From Bacilli bacterium (GTDB lineage: Bacteria > Bacillota_I > Bacilli_A > RFN20 > CAG-826), in contig JAILEX010000093.1 in the NCBI GenBank assembly GCA_024687185.1, forward strand, positions 1 through 35,308: a DNA stretch of 35,308 nucleotides. The letters are read 5' to 3'. Under the pieces are notes generated by a model. The model worked only from the letters and a program-made list of their open reading frames with translations, had not been told where the DNA came from and made no database searches. The translations under genes and the position numbers were made by a program. Shown here in pieces: positions 1-8,601 of the stretch (within the stretch, counting starts at the first letter, position 1; each line of letters opens with the position of its first letter).

Positions 1-1
1 T

Positions 2-664
2 CCAAAGAAGAACTATCAGGCGTTAGCGTATCAAGAGATAGAGAAGTTTGAAAAGGAGGGTAGGCGCCCACGCCTTTTGCTGCAGGTTTGCTGCGGTCCC
101 TGCTCTTGCTATCCCCTCACTTTCCTTTGCCCCCATTTCGATGTCACGATCTATTACACCAACTCCAATATCTACCCGCCCGAGGAATTTAGGAAAAGGG
201 AAGGGGAAGTGGAGAAGCTCATCGCCGATTTAAAGCGCGACTATGGGTTTGAGATAAAGCTAGTGGTCGCCCCCTATGATAATGAGGCATATAACAAAAT
301 CCTTGCTCCTTACGCGGAAAGCAAAGAATGCGGGCCGCGCTGCAAGGTCTGCTACGAAACCAGGATGAGGGAAGCCTATGGTTATGCAGACGATAACGGC
401 TATGACTATTTCTGCACCGTCATGACGATATCGAGGCAGAAAAGCTCCCAGATCCTTAACGCCATCGGCAAACTCCTCGAGGAGGAAAAACCCCATAAGG
501 CCAAATACTTCTATTCGGACTTCAAAAAGGAAGATGGCGTCAATAAGGGCAAGGCGATCCGCGAGGAGTATGACCTCTATTACCAGGATTATTGCGGCTG
601 CATCTATTCTTATAACGAGAGAAATAGGCGTCTTGCAGAATGCAAGAAGGACGAAACGGACTAG
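2..664 (+). CDS. queH: Epoxyqueuosine reductase QueH, 5' end outside the window
   Basis: QueH (DUF208 family) reduces epoxyqueuosine to queuosine, the last step of tRNA wobble-base modification at GUN anticodons, using an Fe-S cluster. The frame is open from base 2 with QueH-like sequence before the first internal start candidate (a TTG at 77), so the true start is upstream and the gene is 5'-partial. Visible family motifs are CCGPCSC (from base 89), a Y-x-N-x-N-IYPPEEF stretch, RCKVCYETR (near 337), a TVMTISRQKS stretch and the C-terminal YQDYCGC (near 587). The paired cysteines are the expected cluster and redox ligands. It ends just before a strong terminator, so it closes the preceding operon. 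Identification is firm; only the N-terminus is missing. Confidence 0.93.
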   Translation, partial: PKKNYQALAYQEIEKFEKEGRRPRLLLQVCCGPCSCYPLTFLCPHFDVTIYYTNSNIYPPEEFRKREGEVEKLIADLKRDYGFEIKLVVAPYDNEAYNKILAPYAESKECGPRCKVCYETRMREAYGYADDNGYDYFCTVMTISRQKSSQILNAIGKLLEEEKPHKAKYFYSDFKKEDGVNKGKAIREEYDLYYQDYCGCIYSYNERNRRLAECKKDETD

Positions 665-689
665 TTTGTCTTACTTACTTGGATAATAG

Positions 690-716
690 GGGGGCGAGGG
701 TGTGCGCCCCCTTTTT
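690..716 (+). terminator. Rho-independent terminator after queH
   Basis: Stem GGGGGCG (690-696) pairs with CGCCCCC (705-711) over an 8-base loop and is followed by five T (712-716). It separates queH from the ribosomal operon. Confidence 0.85.
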
Positions 717-776
717 CCTTTTGCCCACGCACGTAAAGGCGAAAATATAAAAAATTTGCCCCTATAAAAATCAAAT

Positions 777-793
777 TTGTGCACGTTGCACAA
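777..793. repeat. Palindrome TTGTGC-N5-GCACAA upstream of the S10 operon
   Basis: TTGTGC (777-782) and GCACAA (788-793) form a perfect 6-bp inverted repeat in an AT-rich stretch about 125 bp before the S10 promoter. There is no T tract, so it does not look like a terminator. A related palindrome lies upstream of the rplK promoter (33031-33051). The rest of the 665-1086 gap holds the queH terminator, this palindrome, the promoter and the leader; no gene was seen in it. Confidence 0.4.
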
Positions 794-916
794 CAAAAGT
801 AGTGTTTTTGAATAAGTTTCGATGGCTTCGGAGCTTTTGTGGAAATAGGTCTTTCAGCTTCGGGATAAAGTTAGCCAAAAGTGACGATGTTATGGAATAA
901 ATTCGAAAAAAAGTAT

Positions 917-945
917 TTGCACTCTCCTACGCGTATAGGTACGAT
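917..945 (+). promoter_or_regulatory. Main promoter of the S10-spc-alpha operon
   Basis: The -35 box TTGCAC (917-922) and -10 box TACGAT (940-945) are separated by exactly 17 bp. The predicted transcript start is near 952, giving a leader of about 135 nt before rpsJ. The 8-bp palindrome TACGCGTA (928-935) sits between the two boxes. The rplK promoter is similar (TTGCAT-17-TAACAT). Confidence 0.7.
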
Positions 946-951
946 ATGCAA

Positions 952-1086
952 CGCTGGCGACTGCGATGAAGGACGAGGTTGCTGACACTCCAACAGGCGT
1001 TGTCATGGATTGGAGTTCAGGGAATTCGTCTAGAGCAAGTACCAGAAAAGCCTGAAAAAGAAATTCATCACAAAGGAGGAACATTC
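952..1086 (+). promoter_or_regulatory. Structured 5' leader of the S10 operon
   Basis: The leader contains a 7-bp stem, ACTCCAA (987-993) with TTGGAGT (1010-1016), and inside it CAAC/GTTG can pair around AGGC. The GCAAC near 948 and the GTTGC near 978 could form a second pairing. A strong Shine-Dalgarno site, AAAGGAGGA (1072-1080), precedes rpsJ. S10 operons are often autoregulated through a leader, but I cannot match this one to a known class. No terminator-like T tract is present. Confidence 0.45.
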
Positions 1087-1398
1087 ATGGCAAATACCAA
1101 AGCGATTCGTGTTCGCTTGATGGCTTACGACCATAAGATGCTTGACCTAGCGGTCGAAAAGATCTTAACCGTGGCCAGCAAAACTAACGCGACGGTAAAG
1201 GGACCCATCCCCCTACCGACCGAAAAGCAGGTCTACACCGTCTTACGCGCTACCTTCAAGTACAAGGATAGCCGCGAGCAGTTCGAGATCCGCACCCACA
1301 AAAGGTTGATTTATATCAACAACCCATCGAAGGAAACCATCGACCAGTTGAGGAGGCTAGACCTTCCCTCCGGCGTCGACGTTGACTTCAAGTTATAA
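1087..1398 (+). CDS. rpsJ: 30S ribosomal protein S10
   Basis: S10 (103 aa) is a small-subunit head protein and, with NusB, part of the antitermination complex. The sequence is typical: basic N-terminus [12 protein letters not shown], then [16 protein letters not shown], the flexible loop region, and the [16 protein letters not shown] and [11 protein letters not shown] ends. The ATG at 1087 is chosen because AAAGGAGGA lies 6 bases upstream and family proteins begin here. The frame is open back to 979, but that upstream part is leader sequence with no similarity to S10. It is the first gene of the long ribosomal operon. Confidence 0.97.
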   Translation: MANTKAIRVRLMAYDHKMLDLAVEKILTVASKTNATVKGPIPLPTEKQVYTVLRATFKYKDSREQFEIRTHKRLIYINNPSKETIDQLRRLDLPSGVDVDFKL

Positions 1399-1412
1399 GG
1401 AGGACCAACATC

Positions 1413-2102
1413 ATGAAATCCATCATCGGAAGGAAAATGGGCATGACCGAGGTCTTCGCCGCGGACGGCACCATGGTCGCCGTCACGGTCGTCGAAGTAC
1501 TTCCCAACGTCGTCCTCGACAAGAAAACCTTGGACAAGGATGGCTACGAAGCCCTAGTCGTCGGCTACGAAGATAAGCCCGAACGCAAAGCCAGCAAGGC
1601 CGAGAAAGGCCGCTACAAGAAAAGCGGCGTTACCGCCTATAAGAGAGTCGTTAAGGAACTCAAAGGCGATGAGATCTACGGCAAGGCCTTAGGCGAGAGC
1701 TTCGGAGCGGAAACCTTCGCCGCCGGCGAAGTCATCGACGTCATCGGCCACAACAAAGGACACGGCTATGTCGGCAATGTCAAGAAATGGCATCACAGCA
1801 TCGGCCCGAAAGGACATGGTTCCGGTTACCATCGCGGCATCGGTTCCTTGGCCAACAACGGACGTTGCAACAACCGCGTCATCCCCGGCAAGAAAATGGC
1901 CGGACACTGGGGCCCCGAACAAGTCACAGTGCAGAATCTAACCGTCATCGAGAGCAACAGCGAGAAAGGCTACATCTTGGTCAAGGGAGGACTTCCCGGA
2001 CCCCGCAAAGCCATCGTCGTTCTCCGCTCCCCGGTTCGTCATCAGTTCCGCAAGCCTGTCGTCAAGCCCATCCTTGACCTCAGCGAAAAGAAAGGAGAAT
2101 AA
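1413..2102 (+). CDS. rplC: 50S ribosomal protein L3
   Basis: L3 (229 aa) nucleates 50S assembly near the 3' end of 23S rRNA, with a loop reaching the peptidyl transferase centre. Recognised by MKSIIGRKMGMTEVF at the N-terminus, and by the GHGYVGNVKKWHH and GPKGHGSGYHRGIGS stretches followed by PGKKMAGHWGPEQVTVQNL. It is about 20 residues longer than Bacillus L3; part of the excess is a Lys-rich stretch (near residues 55-70). A good SD (AAGGAGG) precedes the ATG. Confidence 0.97.
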   Translation: MKSIIGRKMGMTEVFAADGTMVAVTVVEVLPNVVLDKKTLDKDGYEALVVGYEDKPERKASKAEKGRYKKSGVTAYKRVVKELKGDEIYGKALGESFGAETFAAGEVIDVIGHNKGHGYVGNVKKWHHSIGPKGHGSGYHRGIGSLANNGRCNNRVIPGKKMAGHWGPEQVTVQNLTVIESNSEKGYILVKGGLPGPRKAIVVLRSPVRHQFRKPVVKPILDLSEKKGE

Positions 2103-2105
2103 ACC

Positions 2106-2753
2106 ATGGCTGCCAAGAAAATTAGCCTTCCCGTCCTTAACTGGGCCGGTGAAGAAGTCGGCAAGGTTGACCTCGCTCCCCAGGTCTTCGGACTAAAGGA
2201 AGAGGAAAAGAACCCCCAAGTCGTCAAAGACGCCGTCACCGTTTATCTCGCCAACCTCCGCCAGGCTACCGCGAAAACCAAGAAGCGCCACGAAATCCAC
2301 GGCACCGGCAAGAAGCCCTATCGTCAAAAGGGAACCGGCCGCGCCCGTGCAGGTGACGTCAAATCCCCGATCTGGGTCGGCGGCGGCAACGTCTTCGGTC
2401 CCGACGGAACCCAAAACTACAAGCTCAAGCAGAACAAGAAAGAGCACAACCTAGCCCTTCGCAACGTTTGGACCGAAAAGGTCGCCAAAGGTGGCGTCGT
2501 GGTCGTTGAAAGCCTCAACTGGGAAAAGACCTCCGCCAAGGAAGCCGCCAAAGCCCTCAAGGCGATCAAGGCCGAAGGCAAGGTGCTCGTCGCTGTCAAC
2601 GGCGAAGAGGAAAACCTCATCCTCTCCTTCCGCAACATCGACAAGCTTGGCCTAACCGAAGTCAACAACGTCAGTGTCTACGACGTTCTCTACTTCGACA
2701 AGATCGTCATCGCCAAAGATGACATCAAGAAAATTGAGGAGGCCCTGAAGTAA
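2106..2753 (+). CDS. rplD: 50S ribosomal protein L4
   Basis: L4 (215 aa) binds domain I of 23S rRNA, and its long loop lines the exit tunnel. The hallmark tunnel-loop sequence is present: [16 protein letters not shown] followed by [13 protein letters not shown]. In several bacteria L4 also represses its own S10 operon through the leader; the leader here is structured, but L4 control is not shown. The gene begins 4 bp after rplC and ends 1 bp before rplW, so translation is likely coupled. Confidence 0.97.
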   Translation: MAAKKISLPVLNWAGEEVGKVDLAPQVFGLKEEEKNPQVVKDAVTVYLANLRQATAKTKKRHEIHGTGKKPYRQKGTGRARAGDVKSPIWVGGGNVFGPDGTQNYKLKQNKKEHNLALRNVWTEKVAKGGVVVVESLNWEKTSAKEAAKALKAIKAEGKVLVAVNGEEENLILSFRNIDKLGLTEVNNVSVYDVLYFDKIVIAKDDIKKIEEALK

Positions 2754-2754
2754 T

Positions 2755-3075
2755 ATGGCTGACGAAAAGAAATTCGCCCCGGCGACCGAGCACGACTTCG
2801 ACGTCATCATCGAGCCGCTCATCACCGAGAAGAGCATGGCCCTCATGCAGAACGCCAACAAGGTGACCGTCAAGGTTGCCCAGAAGGCGAACAAGATTGA
2901 GATCAAAGATGCCTTCGAGCGCATCTTCCAGGTCAAGGTCGCCGATATCAAGGTCGTGAACCAAATCGGTAAGACCACCACCCGCGGCGGCCGCTATAAA
3001 GGCCATATCAGCGGGTTCAAGAAGGCGATCGTTACCCTTGCCGACGGCGAGGCCATCGATCTCTTCAAGGAGTAA
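2755..3075 (+). CDS. rplW: 50S ribosomal protein L23
   Basis: L23 (106 aa) sits at the tunnel exit and is the docking site for trigger factor and SRP. Family features are IIEPLITEKSMALM near the start, the VTVKVAQKANKIEIKDAFERIF region and VKVVNQIGKTTTRGGRYKGH. A 13-residue acidic/basic N-terminal lead (ADEKKFAPATEHD) precedes the core. The ATG overlaps the region of the rplD stop. A 79-bp gap follows before rplB, which is unusual for this operon. Confidence 0.96.
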   Translation: MADEKKFAPATEHDFDVIIEPLITEKSMALMQNANKVTVKVAQKANKIEIKDAFERIFQVKVADIKVVNQIGKTTTRGGRYKGHISGFKKAIVTLADGEAIDLFKE

Positions 3076-3086
3076 GGAAACACCCT

Positions 3087-3128
3087 CGCGTCACACGTAC
3101 GTAATTAATTAATAAAGGTACACACGCG
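3087..3128 (+). promoter_or_regulatory. Hairpin in the rplW-rplB gap
   Basis: CGCGT (3087-3091) can pair with ACGCG (3124-3128), and the two GTAC motifs (3097-3100, 3118-3121) can pair inside this stem around an AT-rich loop with TTAATTAATTAA. It has no T tract and no convincing -35/-10 pair. It may be an RNA processing or control element that divides rpsJ-rplW from rplB onwards. Confidence 0.35.
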
Positions 3129-3154
3129 TAAAGCATCCAATATAGGAGAAAAAA

Positions 3155-3985
3155 ATGGCAATCAAACAGTACACCCCCTATACGCCCTCTCGCCGTGCCA
3201 TGGCGAGCCGCGACTATAGCGGGCTATCCAAAGTCGCTCCTGAAAAATCCTTGCTCGCCCCGATCAAAAAGACCGGCGGGCGCAACAATCAGGGCAAAAT
3301 CACCTGCCGCCATATCGGCGGTGGAAACAAAAAGAGATACCGTATCATCGACTTCAAGCGCCGCAAGGATGGCATCCCCGCGACCGTGAAGACGATCGAA
3401 TACGATCCTAACCGCAACGCCAACATCGCCCTTGTCTGCTATGCAGACGGCGAAAAGGCCTACATCCTCCATCCCGCTGGACTAAACGTTGGCGACAAGA
3501 TCGTCTCCGGCGAGAGCGCCGACATCAAAGTCGGCAACTGCATGGACCTAGCCTCCATCCCCGATGGTACCTTCGTCCATAACCTCGAACTTCTCCCTGG
3601 TAAGGGTGGCCAGCTCTGCCGCGCCGCCGGCACCAGCGCCCAGAAGCTTGGTTCCGAAGGCCGCTATGTCACCGTGCGTCTAGCCTCCGGCGAAGTCAGG
3701 AAGTTCCTAAGCAACTGCCGCGCCACCATCGGCGTCGTCGGCAACGAAGACCACAACCTAATCAATCGCGGCAAAGCCGGCAAGACCCGTTACCTCGGTG
3801 TCCGCCCGACCGTCCGCGGTTCCGCAATGAACCCCTGCGACCACCCCCATGGCGGTGGTGAAGGCAAGTGCCCCGTGGGTAGGGATGCTCCCCGCAGTCC
3901 CTGGGGTAAGAGAACCCAAGGCGTCAAGACCCGCCGCGTGAAGAAGAACTCCACCAGGCTCATCGTCCGTCGCCGTAGCAAGTAA
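3155..3985 (+). CDS. rplB: 50S ribosomal protein L2
   Basis: L2 (276 aa, the normal length) is required for subunit joining and peptidyl transferase centre assembly. It carries the N-terminal OB-like domain with [19 protein letters not shown] and the C-terminal SH3-like domain ending in the conserved [18 protein letters not shown] stretch, which includes the essential histidine loop. The Shine-Dalgarno site is AGGAG about 6 bases before the ATG. It heads the second part of the S10 operon after the hairpin gap. Confidence 0.98.
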   Translation: MAIKQYTPYTPSRRAMASRDYSGLSKVAPEKSLLAPIKKTGGRNNQGKITCRHIGGGNKKRYRIIDFKRRKDGIPATVKTIEYDPNRNANIALVCYADGEKAYILHPAGLNVGDKIVSGESADIKVGNCMDLASIPDGTFVHNLELLPGKGGQLCRAAGTSAQKLGSEGRYVTVRLASGEVRKFLSNCRATIGVVGNEDHNLINRGKAGKTRYLGVRPTVRGSAMNPCDHPHGGGEGKCPVGRDAPRSPWGKRTQGVKTRRVKKNSTRLIVRRRSK

Positions 3986-4007
3986 TCACGAAAGGAGATA
4001 GAAAGAA

Positions 4008-4298
4008 ATGTCTCGTTCCCTTAAGAAAGAGCCGTTCGTGGACGAATACCTTATGAAAAAGGTTGAAGCCCTCGACAAATCCGGAAGGAAAGAGGTCATC
4101 AAGACCTGGTCCCGCCGTTCGACGATCTATCCTTCCTTCGTCGGTCACAACTTCGCCGTCTATAACGGCAAAGAACATATCGCGGTCTATGTCACTGAGG
4201 ATATGGTTGGTCACAAGTTGGGCGAATTCGCCCCGACCCGCAGCTTCCCCGGCCACCACGGCAACAATGCCGAGGATCGTGCCGCGGCGAAGAAATAA
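4008..4298 (+). CDS. rpsS: 30S ribosomal protein S19
   Basis: S19 (96 aa) lies in the 30S head, forms a complex with S13 and contacts the A-site tRNA. Typical sequence: [18 protein letters not shown], then [22 protein letters not shown] and [21 protein letters not shown] is the SD. The order rplB-rpsS-rplV is the canonical S10 order. Confidence 0.97.
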   Translation: MSRSLKKEPFVDEYLMKKVEALDKSGRKEVIKTWSRRSTIYPSFVGHNFAVYNGKEHIAVYVTEDMVGHKLGEFAPTRSFPGHHGNNAEDRAAAKK

Positions 4299-4311
4299 GG
4301 AGTAAGCAATC

Positions 4312-4887
4312 ATGGCAGAAACCGAAGAAAAGAAAGTAGCCGCGAAGAAACCCGCGGCGAAGAAAGCTCCTGCAAAGAAGCCCGCTGCCCCTAAGGCCGA
4401 AAAAGCCCCCAAGGCAGAGAAAGAGCCCAAGGAAGCCAAGAAGGCCGTCAAAGCCGAAGCCAAAGCCGCCAAGGAAGAAGCTAAGGCAGCGAAGAAAGCC
4501 GAAAAGGCCGCCAAGAAGGCCCCGAAGGAAGTCAAGCCCGAAGTCGTCCACGACTCCGCCCGCTGCTATGTCCGTGACGTTCGCGTCACCCCCCGCAAAG
4601 TCCGCTACGTCGCCGACTATGTAAGGGGCAAGGACGTCGCCGAGGCGCTTGCGATCCTCAAAAACGTCAACAAGGTTGCCGCCTTGCCCATCGCGAAGGC
4701 CATCGCTTCCGCCGCGGCCAATGCGACCAACAACTTCGGGATGGAGAAAGACAAGCTCTACGTCGCCGAAATCCAAGTCGGCGATGGCCTCCGCATCAAG
4801 AGGTACATCCCCCGCGCCAAAGGTTCCGCCTCTGGCATCATCAAGAGAAATTCCCATCTGACCGTCGTGGTCAAGGAAAGAAAGTAA
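4312..4887 (+). CDS. rplV: 50S ribosomal protein L22 with a long Lys/Ala-rich N-terminal extension
   Basis: L22 binds all 23S rRNA domains and its beta-hairpin lines the exit tunnel. The core starts near residue 79 (VVHDSARCYVRDVRVTPRK) and runs to the normal C-terminus (RGSASGIIKRNSHLTVVV-like region), about 112 residues as usual. Ahead of it lie about 78 residues made almost only of Lys, Ala, Glu and Pro, resembling a histone H1 tail and predicted disordered or helical. The ATG at 4312 has an SD (AAGGAG) and the extension is in the same frame without a break, so it is probably translated. A start closer to the core lacks a visible SD. Confidence 0.95.
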   Translation: MAETEEKKVAAKKPAAKKAPAKKPAAPKAEKAPKAEKEPKEAKKAVKAEAKAAKEEAKAAKKAEKAAKKAPKEVKPEVVHDSARCYVRDVRVTPRKVRYVADYVRGKDVAEALAILKNVNKVAALPIAKAIASAAANATNNFGMEKDKLYVAEIQVGDGLRIKRYIPRAKGSASGIIKRNSHLTVVVKERK

Positions 4888-4906
4888 GGAAGGAGAACTA
4901 AACACT

Positions 4907-5683
4907 ATGGGTCAAAAAGTTAATCCCGTCGGGATGCGCGTTGGCATCAACCGTGATTGGAACTCCAAATGGTTTGCCCGCAAGAAAGAATACGGAACCT
5001 ACCTCGTCGAGGACATCAAGATCCGCAACTTCCTTGAGAAGGACCTAAAGAAATCCATGCTTTCCCACGTCGTCATCGGCCGCCTCAAAGCTGAGAAGGG
5101 CAATGACATCCGTATCCGCATCTACGTTGCCAAGCCTGGCGACGTCCTCGGTCAAGATGGAAGCAACATCAACCGCATCAAGGGCGAACTAGCCAAGCTA
5201 GTCCCCGGCAATGAATTGCACCTCGATGTCGTCGAAGTGAAGAACCCCGATCTCGACGCCGTCTTGGTCGCCAAGTGGATCGCCAGCGAGCTCGAAAACC
5301 GCGCGGCCTTCCGCTCCACCATGAAAAAAGCCATCCAGCGTATGCGCAAAGCAGGCGCCAAAGGCTGCAAGACCCTTTGCTCCGGACGTCTCGGCGGTGC
5401 CGAAATCGCCCGTGACGAAGGCTATAAGGAAGGGGTCGTCCCCCTCCACACCATCCGTGCCGACATCGACTTCGCCCACGTTCCCGCGGCGACGACCTAC
5501 GGCAACATCGGCGTGAAGGTCTGGATCTGCCGCTCCCTCAACAAAGTCGGCACCGAAGAAGTCAATGAGCCCGCTCCTCGCGAAGAGGGCCGCCCCGACT
5601 TCCGCCGCGACCGCCGCGATCGTCGCGATGATCGCCGCGCACCAAGAGGAGGAGATAACAATGCTGCAACCAAAGCGCACTAA
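4907..5683 (+). CDS. rpsC: 30S ribosomal protein S3 with an Arg/Asp-rich tail
   Basis: S3 (258 aa) shapes the mRNA entry tunnel and contributes helicase activity. It starts [18 protein letters not shown], has a KH domain (region near residues 60-110 with [14 protein letters not shown]) and the C-terminal domain with [20 protein letters not shown] and GVKVWI. The usual length is about 218 residues; the extra 35-40 are an Arg/Asp-rich tail with RRDRR-type repeats. The last 23 bases overlap rplP, so the tail also encodes the rplP ribosome binding site. Confidence 0.97.
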   Translation: MGQKVNPVGMRVGINRDWNSKWFARKKEYGTYLVEDIKIRNFLEKDLKKSMLSHVVIGRLKAEKGNDIRIRIYVAKPGDVLGQDGSNINRIKGELAKLVPGNELHLDVVEVKNPDLDAVLVAKWIASELENRAAFRSTMKKAIQRMRKAGAKGCKTLCSGRLGGAEIARDEGYKEGVVPLHTIRADIDFAHVPAATTYGNIGVKVWICRSLNKVGTEEVNEPAPREEGRPDFRRDRRDRRDDRRAPRGGDNNAATKAH

Positions 5684-6083
5684 GTACCGTCGCCCCCATC
5701 GCCTCTCCTACGAAGGAAAGGCCAAAGGCGGCACAAAGCTTGAATATGGCGAATACGGACTAGTCGCCCTCGAAGGCGCCTACATCACCGACCACCAGAT
5801 CGAAGCCGCCCGTATCGTCCTCTCCCGTACCACGAGCCGTGAAGGCCACGTCTACATCCGCATCTTCCCCCATCTTGCTCGTACCAAGAAGCCTGCCGAA
5901 GTCCGTATGGGTTCCGGTAAGGGCGCTCCCGAAGGATGGGCTGCCGTCGTCGAAGAAGGACGCATCCTCTTCGAGATCGGTGGAGCCAACCCCGAAAACG
6001 CGAAGCGCGCGCTCCGCATCGCGGGTTACAAACTCCCCATCAAGACGAAGGTCATCGCCCGCGATGACAAGGAGGCCAAATAA
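5661..6083 (+). CDS. rplP: 50S ribosomal protein L16
   Basis: L16 (140 aa) organises the A site and contacts tRNA elbows. It begins [14 protein letters not shown], then [50 protein letters not shown], all characteristic. The start at 5661 follows GGAGGAG with good spacing and matches the family N-terminus; the frame is open further upstream but only inside rpsC. It overlaps rpsC by 23 bp and shares one base with rpmC. Confidence 0.97.
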   Translation: MLQPKRTKYRRPHRLSYEGKAKGGTKLEYGEYGLVALEGAYITDHQIEAARIVLSRTTSREGHVYIRIFPHLARTKKPAEVRMGSGKGAPEGWAAVVEEGRILFEIGGANPENAKRALRIAGYKLPIKTKVIARDDKEAK

Positions 6084-6280
6084 TGGACGCCAAAGAATTC
6101 CGCGAAATGACCCCCGAAGAACTCTCCAAGAAGATCTATGATCTCAAGGCCGAGCTCTTCGAACTCCGCCGCAAGAAGGCGGTCGGCGGTCTAGAAAACC
6201 CCAATCAAATCCACTCCCTACGCAAGGACCTCGCCAAAGCCGAGACCGTCCGCCGCGAAAGGGAACTCGCCGCTAAGTAA
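6083..6280 (+). CDS. rpmC: 50S ribosomal protein L29
   Basis: L29 (65 aa) is a two-helix protein next to L23 at the tunnel exit. It has [18 protein letters not shown], the LKAELFELRRKKAVGGLENP middle and the helical C-terminus IHSLRKDLAKAETVRRERE. The start codon overlaps the rplP stop by one base, indicating translational coupling. Confidence 0.95.
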   Translation: MDAKEFREMTPEELSKKIYDLKAELFELRRKKAVGGLENPNQIHSLRKDLAKAETVRRERELAAK

Positions 6281-6297
6281 AGGAAAGGAGAAGCAAA

Positions 6298-6642
6298 ATG
6301 GAAGAAAGAAAACGTCGTACCACCGTCCAAGGCGTGGTCACTTCGAAGAAAAATGCCAAGACCATCACGGTCACGGTTTCCACCGAACGCAACCATCCCC
6401 TTTACCAAAAGCGCGTTGGTTATTCCAAAAAGTATTATGCCCACGATGAGATGGACGTCGCCGAGGTCGGCGATACCGTCACCATCATGGCGTGCCGCCC
6501 CATCTCCAAGCTCAAGAGGTGGCGCCTAGTCAGAGTCGACAAGAAGGCCATCACGGTCGCCAAAGTCGAGGAAGTCGAAGCGAATCTTGAGAAGGAAGAA
6601 GGCGTCACCGAGGCAGCTCCCGCTGCCGAGGAGGCCAAATAA
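6298..6642 (+). CDS. rpsQ: 30S ribosomal protein S17 with an acidic C-terminal tail
   Basis: S17 (114 aa) is an OB-fold protein binding the 5' domain of 16S rRNA. The family core is clear: [32 protein letters not shown] and [21 protein letters not shown]. The core ends near residue 88; about 26 extra residues rich in Glu and Ala follow. A typical S17 has 85-90 residues. It overlaps rplN by one base. Confidence 0.96.
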   Translation: MEERKRRTTVQGVVTSKKNAKTITVTVSTERNHPLYQKRVGYSKKYYAHDEMDVAEVGDTVTIMACRPISKLKRWRLVRVDKKAITVAKVEEVEANLEKEEGVTEAAPAAEEAK

Positions 6643-7010
6643 TGATCCACAACGAAACTAACCTCGTGGTCGCCCACAACTCCGGCGACAAAAGCGTCCG
6701 CGTCTTCAAGCAGTATGGCGGAAGCCACAGGAAGACGAGCTCCATCGGAGACGTCGTCCTCTGCGCCGTCAAAGACGCAGTCCCCAACGCGAAGGTGAAG
6801 AAGAGCGACGTCGTCAAGGGCGTCATCGTCCGCGTCAAGCATCCGCTACAGCGCAAAGACGGCTCGACCATCTCCTTCGACGATAACGCCATCGTCATCA
6901 TCGACGCCGATGGCAACCCCGTCGGAACCCGTGTCTTCGGACCGGTTGCCCGCGAACTCCGTGACAAGGGATACATGAAAATCGTCTCCCTCGCTCCCGA
7001 GGTCCTGTAA
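6642..7010 (+). CDS. rplN: 50S ribosomal protein L14
   Basis: L14 (122 aa, the normal length) forms part of intersubunit bridges B5 and B8 and is the binding site of RsfS. The N-terminus here starts [19 protein letters not shown] where most relatives have MIQ-type starts. Typical parts are [31 protein letters not shown], and [28 protein letters not shown]. It is coupled to rpsQ. Confidence 0.97.
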   Translation: MIHNETNLVVAHNSGDKSVRVFKQYGGSHRKTSSIGDVVLCAVKDAVPNAKVKKSDVVKGVIVRVKHPLQRKDGSTISFDDNAIVIIDADGNPVGTRVFGPVARELRDKGYMKIVSLAPEVL

Positions 7011-7022
7011 GGAGGAATCGAC

Positions 7023-7331
7023 ATGAATATCAAAAAAGGTGATACCGTCATCGTCATCTCCGGTGCGGACAAGGGTAAGACCGGCATCGTCCAGAGGGTC
7101 TACCCCAAACTAAACAAAGTCGTCGTCGAAGGCGTCAATGAGCGCAAAAAGCACAAGAAGCCGACCCAGAACGTTCCCGAAGGAAGCATCCTCACGGTCT
7201 ACGCTCCTATCGAAGCCAGCAAAGTCATGCTCATCGACCCCAAGACCAAGAAACCCACCCGCGTCCATATGGGCGTCGTCAAGGGTAAGAAAGTTCGCCT
7301 CGCCAAGAGTGGCGCGGTGATCGAAGGATAA
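7023..7331 (+). CDS. rplX: 50S ribosomal protein L24
   Basis: L24 (102 aa) is an assembly initiator near the tunnel exit and carries a KOW motif at the N-terminus: [20 protein letters not shown]. The [17 protein letters not shown] stretch and the C-terminal [16 protein letters not shown] follow. A strong SD (AAGGAGGA) precedes the ATG. Confidence 0.96.
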   Translation: MNIKKGDTVIVISGADKGKTGIVQRVYPKLNKVVVEGVNERKKHKKPTQNVPEGSILTVYAPIEASKVMLIDPKTKKPTRVHMGVVKGKKVRLAKSGAVIEG

Positions 7332-7345
7332 GGAGGAACAAGGAA

Positions 7346-7939
7346 ATGGCTGAAAAGAAATCCAAGGCAAAGACCGTTACTCCCGCCGAAAAACCCGGCG
7401 AAAACCGTTTGCACAAGAAATATAAGGAAGTGATCGTCGCCGAACTCGTCAAAGAATTTGGCTACACCACCCCCATGCAGGCCCCGCGCCTAGAGAAGAT
7501 CGTCCTCAATATGGGCGTTGGTGAGGCTACCGCCAACACCAAGGTCCTTGATGACGCCGTCGCCGACATGACCCTCATCACCGGCCAAAAGCCCGTGATC
7601 ACCAAGGCCAAGAAGTCCATCGCGACCTTCAAACTCCGCGAAGGCATGCCCATCGGCTGCAAAGTCACCCTCCGTGGTGCCCGTATGTATGAGTTCCTCG
7701 ACAAGCTCGTCTCCATCGCGCTTCCCCGCGTCCGCGACTTCCGCGGTATCAGCAAGAACGCCTTCGATGGCCACGGCAACTATACCCTAGGCGTCAAGGA
7801 ACAGCTCATCTTCCCCGAAATCGACTACGACAAGGTCGCCAAGATCCGTGGCCTAGACATCGTCATGGTCACCACCGCCCGTAGCGACAAAGAGGCCTAT
7901 GCCTTGCTAGAGAAGCTCGGCATGCCCTTTAGGAAGTAA
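7346..7939 (+). CDS. rplE: 50S ribosomal protein L5
   Basis: L5 (197 aa) binds 5S rRNA in the central protuberance. After about 17 extra Lys-rich residues, the core begins near NRLHKKYKE. Typical segments are [45 protein letters not shown] and the [23 protein letters not shown] region. The extension is in frame and has its own SD. Confidence 0.97.
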   Translation: MAEKKSKAKTVTPAEKPGENRLHKKYKEVIVAELVKEFGYTTPMQAPRLEKIVLNMGVGEATANTKVLDDAVADMTLITGQKPVITKAKKSIATFKLREGMPIGCKVTLRGARMYEFLDKLVSIALPRVRDFRGISKNAFDGHGNYTLGVKEQLIFPEIDYDKVAKIRGLDIVMVTTARSDKEAYALLEKLGMPFRK

Positions 7940-7950
7940 GGAGAAAGACA

Positions 7951-8136
7951 ATGGCAAAGACTAGCTTAATTGTTAAAGCCGAACGCGAACCCAAGTTCGC
8001 CGTCCGCAAATATACCCGCTGCAAGAAATGCGGTCGTCCCCACGGCGTCATCCGCCGCTTCGGACTCTGCCGTATCTGCCTAAGGGAAATGGCCTATAAG
8101 GGCGAAATCCCCGGCATGAAGAAGGCCAGCTGGTAA
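7951..8136 (+). CDS. rpsZ: 30S ribosomal protein S14, zinc-binding type Z
   Basis: This is the short zinc form of S14 (61 aa) of the 30S head. Four cysteines in CKKC and CRIC (residues near 24, 27, 40 and 43) bind one zinc ion, flanked by [12 protein letters not shown] and [12 protein letters not shown]. The long zinc-free paralogue is not in the window. The place between rplE and rpsH is canonical. Confidence 0.96.
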   Translation: MAKTSLIVKAEREPKFAVRKYTRCKKCGRPHGVIRRFGLCRICLREMAYKGEIPGMKKASW

Positions 8137-8153
8137 GAAAGGAGACCAAGAAC

Positions 8154-8549
8154 ATGAACGCAGATCCCATCGCCGATATGCTCACCCGTATCCGCAACGC
8201 CAACGCGATGCGCTACGAAGAGGTCTCCATGCCCTCCTCCAAAATGAAGGTCGGCATCGCCGAGATCCTCAAAAAGGAAGGCTTCATCAACGACTTCGCA
8301 GTCGCTAGTGAAGGCGGCAAGAAGACCTTGAACATCACGCTCAAGTATTCCTCTTCCGGAGAAAGGGTCATCACCAACCTCCGCCGCATCTCCAAGCCCG
8401 GCCTACGCGTCTACGCGGAAGCCGACAAGATTCCTAGCGTCTACCGTGGCCTAGGCATCGCGATCGTTTCCACCCCGAACGGACTTCTCACCGATAAGCA
8501 GGCGAGAAAGGCCCATGTCGGCGGCGAAATCCTCGCTTACGTCTGGTAA
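8154..8549 (+). CDS. rpsH: 30S ribosomal protein S8
   Basis: S8 (131 aa) binds the central domain of 16S rRNA and in some bacteria represses the spc operon. The start ([16 protein letters not shown]), the middle ([15 protein letters not shown]) and the C-terminus ([42 protein letters not shown]) are all typical. A 52-bp gap follows before rplF with no recognisable element apart from the rplF ribosome binding site. Confidence 0.97.
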   Translation: MNADPIADMLTRIRNANAMRYEEVSMPSSKMKVGIAEILKKEGFINDFAVASEGGKKTLNITLKYSSSGERVITNLRRISKPGLRVYAEADKIPSVYRGLGIAIVSTPNGLLTDKQARKAHVGGEILAYVW

Positions 8550-8601
8550 TAGGAATACCAGTCAGTATAAATTCGATTATTACCAAAAGGAAGGAATCAT
8601 T

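Noticed and set aside
979-1086. Upstream extension of S10 to a start at 979
   Set aside because: This part is the mRNA leader; the family N-terminus and the SD put the start at 1087.
3960-4905. Long open frames on the minus strand opposite rpsS and rplV
   Set aside because: They arise from the strong codon bias of the ribosomal genes; composition is unnatural (Phe/Leu/Gly/Ala-rich) and no SD or promoter is present. The same holds for the other antisense frames in the ribosomal region.
5565-5660. Upstream extension of L16 into rpsC
   Set aside because: The segment reads rpsC in another frame; SD and family start are at 5661.
8515-8601. Upstream extension of L6
   Set aside because: No similarity to L6 before [11 protein letters not shown] fits the start at 8602.
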